59,481 nucleotides of DNA, from the NCBI RefSeq assembly GCF_910585425.1, contig NZ_CAJUCP010000031.1:1-59481 (forward strand), read 5' to 3'. This document shows, in pieces, positions 17,922 to 26,413 of this stretch. Below the pieces are notes generated by a model. The model ran no database searches and was not told where the DNA came from. It saw nothing but the letters and a program-made list of their open reading frames with translations. The DNA is from an uncultured Acetatifactor sp. (GTDB lineage: Bacteria > Bacillota > Clostridia > Lachnospirales > Lachnospiraceae). The translations under genes were made by a program, and so were the position numbers. How positions within the stretch are numbered: position 1 is the stretch's first letter; each line of letters starts with the position of its first letter.

Positions 17922-19454
17922 TCAAGGAGATAATACCGCTCCGGCGATGTCGGAAGCATAACCTGCCAGCCCGCCGGGGAAGATCCCCGATAGCACCGCC
18001 AGTGCCGCCAGCATCACAAGGGGCAGCAGCATGGCGGGAGGCGCCTCCCTCCTTTCAAGCGGTTCGGCGCTGCCCCGGGGCCCCGGGAAAAATCCCCCCA
18101 TGGCCACCGGCAGCAGGTATCCAGCGGTCAGCAGCGCGCTGAGCAGCAGCACCGCCGGCCCCAGCCAGGCGAAGGCCCCCGCATCCGACTGCAGGGCCCC
18201 CTCCGCCAGATACCATTTGCTGATGAAGCCCCCGGTGGGCGGAATCCCCACCAGCGTCAGGGACAGCAGCAGATAGCACCACATGGTCCCCGGCATCCGC
18301 TTCCCCATCCCCGCCAGCTCCTCCACCTTTGTATACCCGAAATGATAGGCGAACACCCCCGCCGTCAGGAACAGCCCGCATTTCGCCGCCGCGTGCACCG
18401 CCACGTGGAACAGCGCCCCCGCAAAAGCGTCCTCTGTCAGAAGCGAAAGCCCGAACAGGATATAGGACACCTGGCTCACCGTGGAATAGGCCAGCCGCTT
18501 CTTGAAGACCCGCTCCCGGTAGGCCAGCAGGGAGCCCGTGAACACCGTCAGAAGCGCCAGCCCCATCCAGGCCCGCTGCACCCAGGTCCCACGCAGGAAC
18601 TCCGGCCCCACGATGTAGAACACCACGCGGATCGCCGCCAGCACGCCGGACTTCACGATCACTGCGGACAGCACCGCGGAGGCCGGGGAAGGGGCCACCG
18701 GATGGGCCGTGGGGAGCCAGGCGTGGAGGGGCAGCATGCCCGCCTTGGCCCCGAATCCCACAAGCGCCGCGAACACGGCGATCAGCAGAATCCCCTCATG
18801 GCCCTGCGCCGCCGCCGGATCCAAAGTCCCTCCCGCCGCAAAGGTGAGGGAGCCGCAGTACCGGTGCAGGAAAAAGATGCCGAACAGCCCCCCGTAGGCC
18901 CCGCACAGAGAATAGAACAGATATTTCAGCGCCGCCATGATGGATTCCCGCTTCCCGCTGTGGAGCACCAAAGGCATGGAGGCCAGTGTTGTCAGCTCAT
19001 AGAAGAGGTACATGGTCACCAGGTTCCCCGCGAAATACAGCCCCATGAGTATCCCATACAGCATTAAATAAAATCCGAAATACCGTTTCTCTTTTCCCTC
19101 CCGGCGCATATAGACAAAGCCGAACAGCATGGCCAGCATCCATATGACGCTGGCCACCGTCACGAACAGCCTGCCCAGGGCATCCACCCGGAAATACACC
19201 GGAATCCCGTCCAGCAGCGTAAAGAGCACGGCCTCCCGCTCCCCCGTCCATGCCGCGGCCAGCGCGGACACCACGGAAATCCCAAGCACCGCGGCCACAT
19301 AGCGGCCAAGCCACGGCCAGTGCGGCGAAGCTGCGGCCTCCCCCGCCCCAGGCCCCCTCCTCCCCCCGGATACGCTCTCCCGAAAGGACGAAACCAGCAG
19401 CGCAGCGCCTCCGATCAGCGGCAGCGCTATCGGAACCAGCAACAATGCATCCAT
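17922..19454 (-). CDS. Antiporter-like membrane subunit (NuoL/M-type, PF00361), second copy
   Basis: 510 residues; ATG at 19454 behind AGGGAGGGAA. About 14 membrane segments. The proton-path Glu is in YLFYELTTLAS, a Lys in GAKAGMLPLHAWLPTAHP and a second Lys in VIVKSG. The region around residue 30 is a short Gly/Arg-rich cytoplasmic loop. Part of the Mrp-like operon, between two other copies of the same family. Confidence 0.9.
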   Translation of the reverse strand: MDALLLVPIALPLIGGAALLVSSFRESVSGGRRGPGAGEAAASPHWPWLGRYVAAVLGISVVSALAAAWTGEREAVLFTLLDGIPVYFRVDALGRLFVTVASVIWMLAMLFGFVYMRREGKEKRYFGFYLMLYGILMGLYFAGNLVTMYLFYELTTLASMPLVLHSGKRESIMAALKYLFYSLCGAYGGLFGIFFLHRYCGSLTFAAGGTLDPAAAQGHEGILLIAVFAALVGFGAKAGMLPLHAWLPTAHPVAPSPASAVLSAVIVKSGVLAAIRVVFYIVGPEFLRGTWVQRAWMGLALLTVFTGSLLAYRERVFKKRLAYSTVSQVSYILFGLSLLTEDAFAGALFHVAVHAAAKCGLFLTAGVFAYHFGYTKVEELAGMGKRMPGTMWCYLLLSLTLVGIPPTGGFISKWYLAEGALQSDAGAFAWLGPAVLLLSALLTAGYLLPVAMGGFFPGPRGSAEPLERREAPPAMLLPLVMLAALAVLSGIFPGGLAGYASDIAGAVLSP

Positions 19455-19483
19455 CAACGCTTCCCTCCCTCAAAAAACCCGGA

Positions 19484-21064
19484 CTACTCGAACATCTCAA
19501 ATCCGCTCTGGATCAGCCGGACAATGGGATCCGAGTTCAGGCCCAGTATCAGGTTCAGCAGAATAAAGCATAACAGAGCCGCCGTCTTGGCGGGCTGTTC
19601 CCACAGGCTCACCTGCCGCCCTGCCCCCGGCAGGCTCTCCGTCCCCGGCATCCCGGCATGGGCCCCCGCATCCGGGGAGGGGCCCGCCGCCCCGCTTCCC
19701 CCGGCCTGTTCCATGGGCCTCCTGGTATAGATCCGGATCACCGTCTTCATGAAATAGACGGCATTCAGCACAGTGCTGATTGCCAGGGCGATTACCGTCG
19801 GGAACATCTTGTGGGTATGCCCCACCGCGGCCTGGGCGAACAGCAGCTTGGAGATGAATCCCGAGAACATGGGCATGCCCACCATGGACAGGGAGCCCAC
19901 CGTGAACGCCACCCCGGCCAGCCTGTTCCGGAATCCCGCCCCCGTGATATCCCCGTACTTATCGCTCCCCCCGGAGGCATCCGCCAGCCCTGCCGCCGCC
20001 ACGAACAGCAGGGATTTCGTGGCCCCGTGGGAGAGCACATGGTAGAGGCTTGCGATGGAGCCCGCCTCCGTGGCCAGCCCCAGCCCCATGTAGATATAGC
20101 CTATCTGCGCCACCGAGGAATAGGCAATCATCCGCCGCAGGTTCCCCTCCCTGATCGCGCTGAGGGACCCCATGATCATCCCCGCGATGCCGAAGACGAA
20201 CAGCACATTCACCACCTTGCTCTCCCTGACCACCTGGGCCCCCACCACCCTGTAGAATATCTTCACCAGCAGGAAGATATACCCCTTGGACACCAGCGAG
20301 GAGAGGATGGCCGAGGAAGACAGCGTGGAATACCCGTAGGCGTCCGGCAGCCAGGCATGGAAGGGATACAGCGCGCTCTTGATGGCAAGCCCCACGGACA
20401 TCAGCCCCAGCGCCACCATCAGGGAGATGTGGTACTGCCCCGTGGCGGCGATCGTCTGCACCTGCTGCCTGATATCGCTCATCAGCAGATGCCCCGTCAC
20501 CGCGTACAGATAGCTGATGCCCAGAAGCAGCAGCCCGGAGCCCAGCAGGCTCATGATCATATACCGCGCCGCCGCCTCGAAGGTCCGCCCGGTCTGGCGG
20601 ATCATGATCAGCCCGCAGGCGGATATGGTGTTGATCTCCACGAACACATAGGCCGTGAACAGGTCGTTGGTGTAGATCAGCGCGAGCAGCGAGCACAGCA
20701 GCAGGTTCACCATCACATAGTACAGATTCTGCTTGCCCTCCTCGATCTGGGCCTCCCGCTCCCGGATGCCGCCCAGCATGCACAGCAGCGTCACGGCGCA
20801 GAAAAAGCATGCCATGAACGCCTCCAGGACGCCCACCCGAATCTCATTGCCCCAGGGCGCGGGGAAATGCCCCATCCGGTAGACATAGGGCCGTCCCGCC
20901 GAGATGACGTACCGCAGTGTACATATGGACATCCCGCCGATTATGACGATGACCGCCGCGTTCACCCGCCTGGCCCGTTTCCCGTCCAGGACGGAGCACA
21001 GCGGCCCGGAGAACAGGGACAGGATTATGGACATGAAAGGGAAATTCTGCACGAAAGCCATCAT
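19484..21064 (-). CDS. mrpD: MrpD/NuoN-like antiporter subunit
   Basis: 526 residues. The start ATG at 21064 overlaps the mrpC stop (ATGA) and has GGAGGGG upstream; much longer readings in this frame only overlap mrpC. A PF00361 protein with about 14 membrane segments: Glu in AYVFVEINTIS, Lys in AIKSALYPFHAWLPDAYG and Lys in LVSKGYIF. It follows mrpC directly, the position of mrpD in Mrp operons. Between residues about 475 and 500 there is a Gly/Pro/Ala-rich loop before a last hydrophobic helix. Confidence 0.9.
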   Translation of the reverse strand: MMAFVQNFPFMSIILSLFSGPLCSVLDGKRARRVNAAVIVIIGGMSICTLRYVISAGRPYVYRMGHFPAPWGNEIRVGVLEAFMACFFCAVTLLCMLGGIREREAQIEEGKQNLYYVMVNLLLCSLLALIYTNDLFTAYVFVEINTISACGLIMIRQTGRTFEAAARYMIMSLLGSGLLLLGISYLYAVTGHLLMSDIRQQVQTIAATGQYHISLMVALGLMSVGLAIKSALYPFHAWLPDAYGYSTLSSSAILSSLVSKGYIFLLVKIFYRVVGAQVVRESKVVNVLFVFGIAGMIMGSLSAIREGNLRRMIAYSSVAQIGYIYMGLGLATEAGSIASLYHVLSHGATKSLLFVAAAGLADASGGSDKYGDITGAGFRNRLAGVAFTVGSLSMVGMPMFSGFISKLLFAQAAVGHTHKMFPTVIALAISTVLNAVYFMKTVIRIYTRRPMEQAGGSGAAGPSPDAGAHAGMPGTESLPGAGRQVSLWEQPAKTAALLCFILLNLILGLNSDPIVRLIQSGFEMFE

Positions 21065-21438
21065 TTCCCCTCCTTCCTCAGCCGTGTGGTGATTTCGTCC
21101 AAATCCAGCGTGTGGTATCTGCGGTAGAGCCGGATGGTCAGGGACAGCATCAGCGCCGTCACCGACACGGACACCACGATGCCCGTCAGCACCAACCCGC
21201 TGGGGATGGGATTGATATAGGCCTCTGCGCTCGTAATCCCGTCCACCACCACAGGCGCTTTCCTGTCCGCGATATAGCCCTTCAGGGCCAGGAACAGGTA
21301 AGTGGCCGTGTCCATGATGTTCAGCCCTATGATCTTCTTGATCAGATTCTTCTGCAGGAGCAGATTGGAAAACCCGATCCCGAACAGGATCATGGCCACG
21401 GCCTCCTCGTAATTGTTCAGTAAATATTCCAAATGCAT
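21061..21438 (-). CDS. mrpC: MrpC/MnhC-like (NuoK-type) subunit
   Basis: 125 residues, three membrane helices of the NuoK/MrpC fold. The ATG has GGAGGTGCC upstream. Helix 2 carries KKIIGLNIMDTATYLFL and the region before helix 3 is DPIP-like (INPIPSGLVLTGIVVS), which is typical of MrpC. The C-terminal tail is charged and cytoplasmic. Its stop overlaps the start of the next gene by four bases, implying coupled translation. Confidence 0.92.
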   Translation of the reverse strand: MHLEYLLNNYEEAVAMILFGIGFSNLLLQKNLIKKIIGLNIMDTATYLFLALKGYIADRKAPVVVDGITSAEAYINPIPSGLVLTGIVVSVSVTALMLSLTIRLYRRYHTLDLDEITTRLRKEGK

Positions 21439-21505
21439 CCCCCGGCACCTCCATCCGTTTTCTTCCGTACCGCCGCCTCCCGGCGGGCGTCCCGCATGGC
21501 CGCCC

Positions 21506-22468
21506 TCAATAGCCGCCCTTGCGGAACATGGCGTAAAAGGTGTACATGGTTCCCGCCACCACCACGCCCACGCAGATATTCAGGACCAGTATCAGTCCAC
21601 TGCTCAGGATCGCGCCGGGCGTCCCCAGAGGGATGATGCTGTCGATATGGTTGGCCCCTGTATAGAAGGAATAGCTCTTCGCGATGCTGTAGCAGGCCAG
21701 GGCGCAGAAGCTCATCCTGCGGTAGGTCCTGGCCGTGAAGAACCGCTCCGTCCTGGCGAAGCCGAAAGCGTTCAGGTACAGGATCAGCCCCGCCCCGATC
21801 ACGGCGCCGCCGGAGAAGCCCCCGCCGGGCCCCAGATGCCCCGCCAGGATGATATAGATGCCGAAGAGGAAGATCGGCGGCACCAGGATCCTGGCCACAG
21901 TCTGCAGGATCACGTCGTTCTTGGGCTCATAGAGCCTGTCGTTGTCCTCGTCCCGGGCCTGCTCCTTCCTCCCGTCCCGCCGCAGCAGGATCAGTACCGT
22001 GCAGGTGGCGATGAACAGCACATGGGACTCCCCCAGCGTGTCGAAGGCCCTGTAATCCAGGATCATGCCCGTGACGATGTTCACCGCCCCGGTCTCCTCC
22101 AGGCCCTTCTCGATATACCGCTGCGCCACCTCATTGTTGGCCGGGTTCTCCCCATGGCCGAAGGCCGGGAGGTCCGACACCGCCACCAGCAGCATGGCCA
22201 CCAGGAAGATGCAGAACAGCACGCTGAAGACTCTGTAGAACCTCCGAAAGACGCGCATCTCGAAGTTGTGCTCCAGGTCATAGACCTTCGACTCCAGAAG
22301 CGCCCTGTCCTCCTCCCTGCGCTCCCTTGCCTCTTCGCTTTCGACAAAAGGCTCCCGGGGCTCCATCTCCACCTGCCCCAGGAAGGGGTCCTTCGTCCCC
22401 TCAAGCCAGCATCTGAATTTATAGGAAAAGGTCTTGCGATACCTCTCCTCAGGCACCTTCCTGCTCAT
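21506..22468 (-). CDS. mrpB: MbhE/MrpB-like fusion subunit (MnhB domain)
   Basis: 320 residues from ATG 22468 (GGGAGGAG upstream), overlapping the preceding small gene by about 20 bases. The N-terminal 80 residues are soluble and charged; then a membrane region with RAFDTLGESHVLFI, the signature of the MrpA C-terminus/MbhE. From about residue 170 follows the MnhB domain (PPIFLFGIYIILAGHLGPGGGFSGG). In Bacillus Mrp these pieces sit in MrpA-C and MrpB; here they are joined, as in archaeal Mbh-like operons. Confidence 0.87.
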   Translation of the reverse strand: MSRKVPEERYRKTFSYKFRCWLEGTKDPFLGQVEMEPREPFVESEEARERREEDRALLESKVYDLEHNFEMRVFRRFYRVFSVLFCIFLVAMLLVAVSDLPAFGHGENPANNEVAQRYIEKGLEETGAVNIVTGMILDYRAFDTLGESHVLFIATCTVLILLRRDGRKEQARDEDNDRLYEPKNDVILQTVARILVPPIFLFGIYIILAGHLGPGGGFSGGAVIGAGLILYLNAFGFARTERFFTARTYRRMSFCALACYSIAKSYSFYTGANHIDSIIPLGTPGAILSSGLILVLNICVGVVVAGTMYTFYAMFRKGGY

Positions 22469-22733
22469 CCGTCCTCTCCTCCCGGGCGCTCTCCTTTTTG
22501 ATGATAGCGTCAATCTTCTTCAATGTCACCAGGAACAGCACCGTGGTGACCCCGGCCCCCACAGCGGCCTCCGTGATCGCCAGGTCCGGGGACTCCAGCA
22601 GCACCCAGATGATGGACATCACCAGGCTGTAGGACATGAAGATCAGTATGGTGTTCAGAAGCTTTTTGGACAGGCTGGCCGCAATGGCGCAGACCACCAG
22701 AAATCCAAGCAATATACAGGTAAATATGGTCAC
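22449..22733 (-). CDS. MbhD-like subunit (DUF4040)
   Basis: 94 residues, three membrane helices, GTG start at 22733 with GGAGG eight bases upstream. The stretch LESPDLAITEAAVGAGVTTVLFL is the core of DUF4040, equal to part of the MrpA C-terminus; here it is its own gene, as in Mbh/Mbx operons. It contains the conserved acidic residues Asp and Glu in the membrane. The tail is charged. Confidence 0.9.
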   Translation of the reverse strand: MTIFTCILLGFLVVCAIAASLSKKLLNTILIFMSYSLVMSIIWVLLESPDLAITEAAVGAGVTTVLFLVTLKKIDAIIKKESAREERTDEQEGA

Positions 22734-22736
22734 AGC

Positions 22737-23219
22737 TTACGCCTCCTTCCCTTCCGGGGATCCCTGGCCTCCCCCGCTCCGGCTCTCTGTCTTCTCCCCG
22801 GCCCGCCCGCTGTCCCCGCCGCCATGCGCTCCTCCCGGCAGGCTTTCGTCGGCCTCCTTCCCGGTCATCCCGGGTCTATCCCCGGGAGGCTCCAGCCGCA
22901 TCACCCGGTAGTGCTTTCCGCTCTCCTCGTTGGTGCTCACCTCCAGCCTGGCGATCAGGTGGGAGGACACCGGGGAGGAGAACCACAGGAACACGATCAC
23001 CAGGAACAGCTTCAGGGACGTAAAGTTGAAACCGCTCATGACGATCAGCCCCAGCAGGGCGAAGCCAATGCCCAGGGTATCCCCAGTAGCCGCCGCGTGC
23101 ATCCGGTTCAGCACATACCGGAACCGGAACACGCCTATGAGTTCAATGATAAAAGTACCCAGCCCGCACAAAAGCAGTCCGCCGCCTGCCAAAAAGCGCA
23201 GCCATTCCAGCACGATCAC
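22737..23219 (-). CDS. mrpG: MrpG-like subunit
   Basis: 160 residues with a GTG start at 23219 behind AGGAGG. Three membrane helices in the first 100 residues with the family pattern GVFRFRYVLNRMHAAATGDTLG. The last 50 residues are a charged, Gly-rich cytoplasmic tail that is longer than in Bacillus MrpG. It is separated from the next gene by only three bases. Confidence 0.92.
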   Translation of the reverse strand: MIVLEWLRFLAGGGLLLCGLGTFIIELIGVFRFRYVLNRMHAAATGDTLGIGFALLGLIVMSGFNFTSLKLFLVIVFLWFSSPVSSHLIARLEVSTNEESGKHYRVMRLEPPGDRPGMTGKEADESLPGGAHGGGDSGRAGEKTESRSGGGQGSPEGKEA

Positions 23220-23310
23220 GATGCATCCTCCTCTTCCCGCCTGCAGGATTCCGTCCTCTCCGCAGCCGCCCGCTTTAACTGTCCTCCGACGCCGCCTTAA
23301 TCGGCCCCGT

Positions 23311-23685
23311 TCACGGCTCGTCCTTTGGGTCCTCCCGGGCAGCCGCCCCTTCTATTACGTCATTGTCGTCATCTTTCCTCTCCCGCTTCCCCTCCAGGTA
23401 CACGCCCATGTACACCTTCACCAGCACGATCACCGCCAGAAAGCTGATCATGGCGTAGATCAGGCAGATATCCGCCAGATACCCCTCCTCCAGCATCAGC
23501 GCCAGGATGGCGATCATCACGATGACCATGGTGCCCGTCATGTTCACCGACACGATCCTGTCGGCCACCCTGGGCCCGATGATGGCCCGCACCAGGCACA
23601 GCACCACCAGAACCGCCAGCACGATCAGCGCCCCTGTGAAAAACACCTCATAAGCCCTCTCCAGGCCCTCGATCCCTCTTCCCAT
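23311..23685 (-). CDS. mrpF: MrpF-like subunit
   Basis: 124 residues, three membrane helices, ATG with GAGGAGAAGG upstream. The conserved GPRVADRIVSVN around residue 37-48 carries the membrane-embedded Asp of MrpF. The C-terminal 30 residues are highly charged and acidic. Second gene of the operon. Confidence 0.93.
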   Translation of the reverse strand: MGRGIEGLERAYEVFFTGALIVLAVLVVLCLVRAIIGPRVADRIVSVNMTGTMVIVMIAILALMLEEGYLADICLIYAMISFLAVIVLVKVYMGVYLEGKRERKDDDNDVIEGAAAREDPKDEP

Positions 23686-23738
23686 CCTGTCCTTCTCCTC
23701 TATAGCGCTGCCATCCCCAAAGCCGGTCGGCCGCGCAA

Positions 23739-24203
23739 TTATATGGTTTCCTCAAATTTCCGGATATATGCCGCGAACCCGCCCTCCTGCAGGCCCTCCG
23801 CCATGGACTCGTCCAGGCAGTGCACCGTGTACTCGGAGCCCTCCAGGGTCACAGTGATGGTCCCCGGGGTCAGGGTGATGGCATTGGCCAGCATGGCCTT
23901 CCCCACCTGGGACTTTAAGTCGGTTTCGAAGCTCACCAGCACAGGCTCTATCTCTTCCCTCTGGGTCAGTATCATGCGGATCGCGCTCACATTGGCCCTG
24001 ACGATCTCCGTGACCAGCAGGCCGCAGTATCTGAGGAACAGGAAACCGTTCCTGTACACCCTGCGCTCCCTGGCCAGGCTGTAATCCACGAACCTGCAGG
24101 AAAAGGCCAGCAGCGCCCCGGCAATCGCCAGGCCGAACAGGCATATCTCCAAAGTGACCCGGCCGTTGAAGACGATCCACAGCAGAAAATACAGCAAAAA
24201 CAT
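23739..24203 (-). CDS. mrpE: MrpE-like subunit
   Basis: 154 residues from ATG 24203, which has GGGAGGTG upstream; the frame is open further upstream but without a ribosome site. Two or three N-terminal membrane helices (YFLLWIVFNG) are followed by the soluble MrpE domain with LANAITLTPGTITV, a family hallmark, and VHCLDES. First gene of the ten-gene operon, 25 bases from its promoter. Confidence 0.93.
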   Translation of the reverse strand: MFLLYFLLWIVFNGRVTLEICLFGLAIAGALLAFSCRFVDYSLARERRVYRNGFLFLRYCGLLVTEIVRANVSAIRMILTQREEIEPVLVSFETDLKSQVGKAMLANAITLTPGTITVTLEGSEYTVHCLDESMAEGLQEGGFAAYIRKFEETI

Positions 24204-24227
24204 GGCACACCTCCCTACAAGTGTTCT

Positions 24228-24256
24228 ATTGTAATCCGAATGCGGCCCGCTGTAAA
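24228..24256 (-). promoter_or_regulatory. Promoter of the Mrp-like operon
   Basis: On the minus strand TTTACA (24251-24256) and TACAAT (24228-24233) with a 17-base spacer, just upstream of the mrpE ribosome site. Confidence 0.7.
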
Positions 24257-24302
24257 GAGTTTTTTTCACGATTCCAGACCGATTCCAGACCAGCCGCGGC
24301 AT

Positions 24303-24345
24303 AAAGAAACACCCCTAAGACCGTATCCGAAGGTCCTAAGGGTGC
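24303..24345 (-). terminator. Terminator of the cytidylate-kinase-like gene
   Basis: On the minus strand a 13-bp near-perfect stem (CACCCTTAGGACC with GGTCTTAGGGGTG) is followed by TTTCTTT. It lies between the kinase-like gene and the Mrp operon promoter. Confidence 0.7.
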
Positions 24346-24398
24346 ATCCGCACAGTTCTGTCCGATTCCGGGTGGAATCATTCTTTCATTTTATCCTT

Positions 24399-24884
24399 TT
24401 ATATGACTTCGATGCGCTCAAAATATTTCAGCATGATGCCCGCGCAGTTCTGGATGCCGAACTGGGAGGTGTCCAGGATCATGTGGTAATTGTTCACGTC
24501 TCCCCAGACCTTTCCGGCGTGCCTGTAGTAGTATTCGCTGCGGGCCTTGTCGTTCTCCTCCAGCATGGCCTTCGCCTCCTCGTAGGGCAGGGATTTCTGC
24601 TCCATGACCCGATGGATGCGGTCTTCCTTGTCGGCGCAGACATAGACATTGAACACATTCCCCTGGTCCCGGAGGATCTCCGAGGCGCAGCGCCCTAAAA
24701 TGATACAGGGGTGGGAGGCCAGCTCCCTGATCAGCTCTGCCTCGTCCGCATAGCTGTGGCCTTCCAGCTCATGCTCTATGTACGCCTTGTCATACACCGG
24801 AATGTCCAGCTTTCCGGACAGCTCCGCCGCAATCTCGCTGGCACCGGTTCCAAACCTCCGACTCATGGTAATCACCAGATTCAT
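24399..24884 (-). CDS. Cytidylate kinase-like family protein
   Basis: 161 residues from ATG 24884 (GGGAGGAACGAGT upstream). It belongs to the AAA_33/cytidylate-kinase-like group common in Clostridia: MSRRFGTGASEIA is a P-loop variant with Gly-Thr-Gly-Ala in place of a full GxxxxGK[ST], and ILGRCASEIL, DKEDRIHRV and NNYHMILDTSQFG follow. The walker lysine seems to be missing, so kinase activity is doubtful. Monocistronic, with its own promoter, a perfect palindrome in the leader and a terminator. Confidence 0.85.
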   Translation of the reverse strand: MNLVITMSRRFGTGASEIAAELSGKLDIPVYDKAYIEHELEGHSYADEAELIRELASHPCIILGRCASEILRDQGNVFNVYVCADKEDRIHRVMEQKSLPYEEAKAMLEENDKARSEYYYRHAGKVWGDVNNYHMILDTSQFGIQNCAGIMLKYFERIEVI

Positions 24885-24943
24885 ACTCGTTCCTCCCCAT
24901 CCGGCCGCTTCCTGCCTTGATATTGTCGCCCACTTGCTTCCAT

Positions 24944-24969
24944 GAATCATGAATCATGATTCATGATTC
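24944..24969. promoter_or_regulatory. Perfect 26-bp palindrome in the leader of the kinase-like gene
   Basis: Two overlapping GAATCATGATTC-like units form one perfect 26-base palindrome centred at 24956/24957. It starts about 15 bases downstream of the expected transcription start and ends 60 bases before the start codon, so it is a good operator (or RNA hairpin) candidate. Confidence 0.6.
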
Positions 24970-24990
24970 CCTGCGCCGCAGCGCACACTC

Positions 24991-25019
24991 ATTATATCAT
25001 ATCCCCCCCTTTGTTACAA
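24991..25019 (-). promoter_or_regulatory. Promoter of the kinase-like gene
   Basis: On the minus strand TTGTAA (25014-25019) and TATAAT (24991-24996) are 17 bases apart. Confidence 0.7.
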
Positions 25020-25161
25020 GAGTGTATGAGAACCAAGTTATGGCATTTGACTAAATCGGCCTCACGCTTCCCGGGCGTTTTCCCCCTGCGCGGCGCCTCT
25101 ATCGCCTTGAGGGGAGCCGGGCCGCAGCCCGCATCGGGAAAGAACGCCCGCCCTCAGGATA

Positions 25162-26190
25162 CTACTGCGGCGGCACGGGGCAGATGCAGGTAGGCCGGGA
25201 CATGGGCGCGGATATGCCTGTCCGCTCCAGCTTCCCCGTCTCCGGATCCATGCGCAGGACCGTGATCTCATCGGAGCCCTGGTTGGCGACCGCCATATAT
25301 TCCCCCATGAAGGCGAAATCCCTGGGCGTCCTTCCCCCTGTGGGGATCGTCTGGCACAGGCGCAGGCCCCCGTCCTCCCCCATGGAAAAGGCCGCTATGC
25401 TGTCATGGCCCCGGTTGCTGACAAAGAGCCTGTCTCTCCGGATGCGGATGGCAGCCGCCGTGTTCTCCCCGGCAAACCCTTCCGGCAGGGCCGATACCCT
25501 CCCCTCCGGCAGGTACGCCCCGTCCTTTTCCCGAAACAGCGCCACGCTACTGTCCAGCTCGCAGGCCACATAGAGCAGCCCGGGGATGTGGGGGTGGAAC
25601 GCCAGATGCCTGGGGCCCGCCCCGGCCGGAAGCCTCAGGGCCTCTCCCGTTTCCAAAAGCCGCCCCGTCTCCCCCTCCAGGCCGTAGACGGACACCAGAT
25701 CCGTGCCCAGATCCACTACATAGGCCCGCTCCCCGGCCACACAGGAGAAATGGACATGGGGCCCCTCCTGCCTTACAGGGTCCCTGCCTCTGCCGCTGTG
25801 CCGGATGAAGTCCGTCTCCCGGACAGGAATCCCCTCCCCGTCCAGCCCGAACACCGCCAGGGAGCCGCTGGTATAATTGGCCGCCAGCAGATACCGCTCC
25901 CCCTCGTCCAGGCAGATATGGCAGGGGTCCGCCCCTCCCGTGGACAGGCCGGCCAGAGGCTCCAGCCCCTGCTCTCCCACGCCGAATGCCAGGATCCGCC
26001 CCTGAGGCGACAGCTCCTCCACCGAATATAGCACTGTCTTCCTCCTGTTCAGGCAGATCCACGACGGATTCTCCGCCCCGCAGCCGCCGTAAATCTTCTC
26101 CATCTGCCCGGTTTCCGTATCCAGCGAAAATCTGGCAATCGTCTCCTCTTCCTTTGTTCCGCAGGAACCTGCCCAAAATTCATATCTCAT
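25162..26190 (-). CDS. Lactonase family protein (6-phosphogluconolactonase-like beta-propeller)
   Basis: 342 residues, ATG at 26190 with GGGGGAGG nine bases upstream. A seven-bladed propeller of the PF10282 lactonase family (Pgl/YbhE-like), cytoplasmic. Typical blade ends are seen: WAGSCGTKEEETIARFSLD at the N-terminus, GGADPCHICLDEGERYLLAANYTSGSLAVF, GPHVHFSCVAGERAYVVDLGTDLV, GAGPRHLAFHPHIPGLLYVACELDSSVA, RDRLFVSNRGHDSIAAF and GRTPRDFAFMGEYMAVANQGSD. It may hydrolyse a sugar lactone in the pentose phosphate route; substrate not proven. Single gene with its own promoter. Confidence 0.92.
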   Translation of the reverse strand: MRYEFWAGSCGTKEEETIARFSLDTETGQMEKIYGGCGAENPSWICLNRRKTVLYSVEELSPQGRILAFGVGEQGLEPLAGLSTGGADPCHICLDEGERYLLAANYTSGSLAVFGLDGEGIPVRETDFIRHSGRGRDPVRQEGPHVHFSCVAGERAYVVDLGTDLVSVYGLEGETGRLLETGEALRLPAGAGPRHLAFHPHIPGLLYVACELDSSVALFREKDGAYLPEGRVSALPEGFAGENTAAAIRIRRDRLFVSNRGHDSIAAFSMGEDGGLRLCQTIPTGGRTPRDFAFMGEYMAVANQGSDEITVLRMDPETGKLERTGISAPMSRPTCICPVPPQ

Positions 26191-26277
26191 CCGAAACGCC
26201 TCCCCCATTGTTTTCCTCTGAATCCAGAGCTCCAGGTTCTCCCGATCCGGGCTTCCCTTTCCCACATGGACACCCTC

Positions 26278-26306
26278 ATTATACGTGAGAAAAAACGGGA
26301 AGTAAA
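26278..26306 (-). promoter_or_regulatory. Promoter of the lactonase gene
   Basis: On the minus strand TTTACT (26301-26306) and TATAAT (26278-26283), spacer 17, about 90 bases before the start codon. Confidence 0.65.
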
Positions 26307-26413
26307 GCACAAATCCGGCGAAACCGCGCCTGCCATCGGGACAATGCCTGGGGATTTCTTAGGATTTTGCCGGGGATTTCCCCGCAGGATGGGAGCGAAG
26401 ATACCTGGCAGCC

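Noticed and set aside
21065..21454. Longer version of the MrpD-like gene starting inside mrpC
   Set aside because: The first 130 codons are only the mrpC region in another frame; the ATGA overlap and ribosome site mark the real start.
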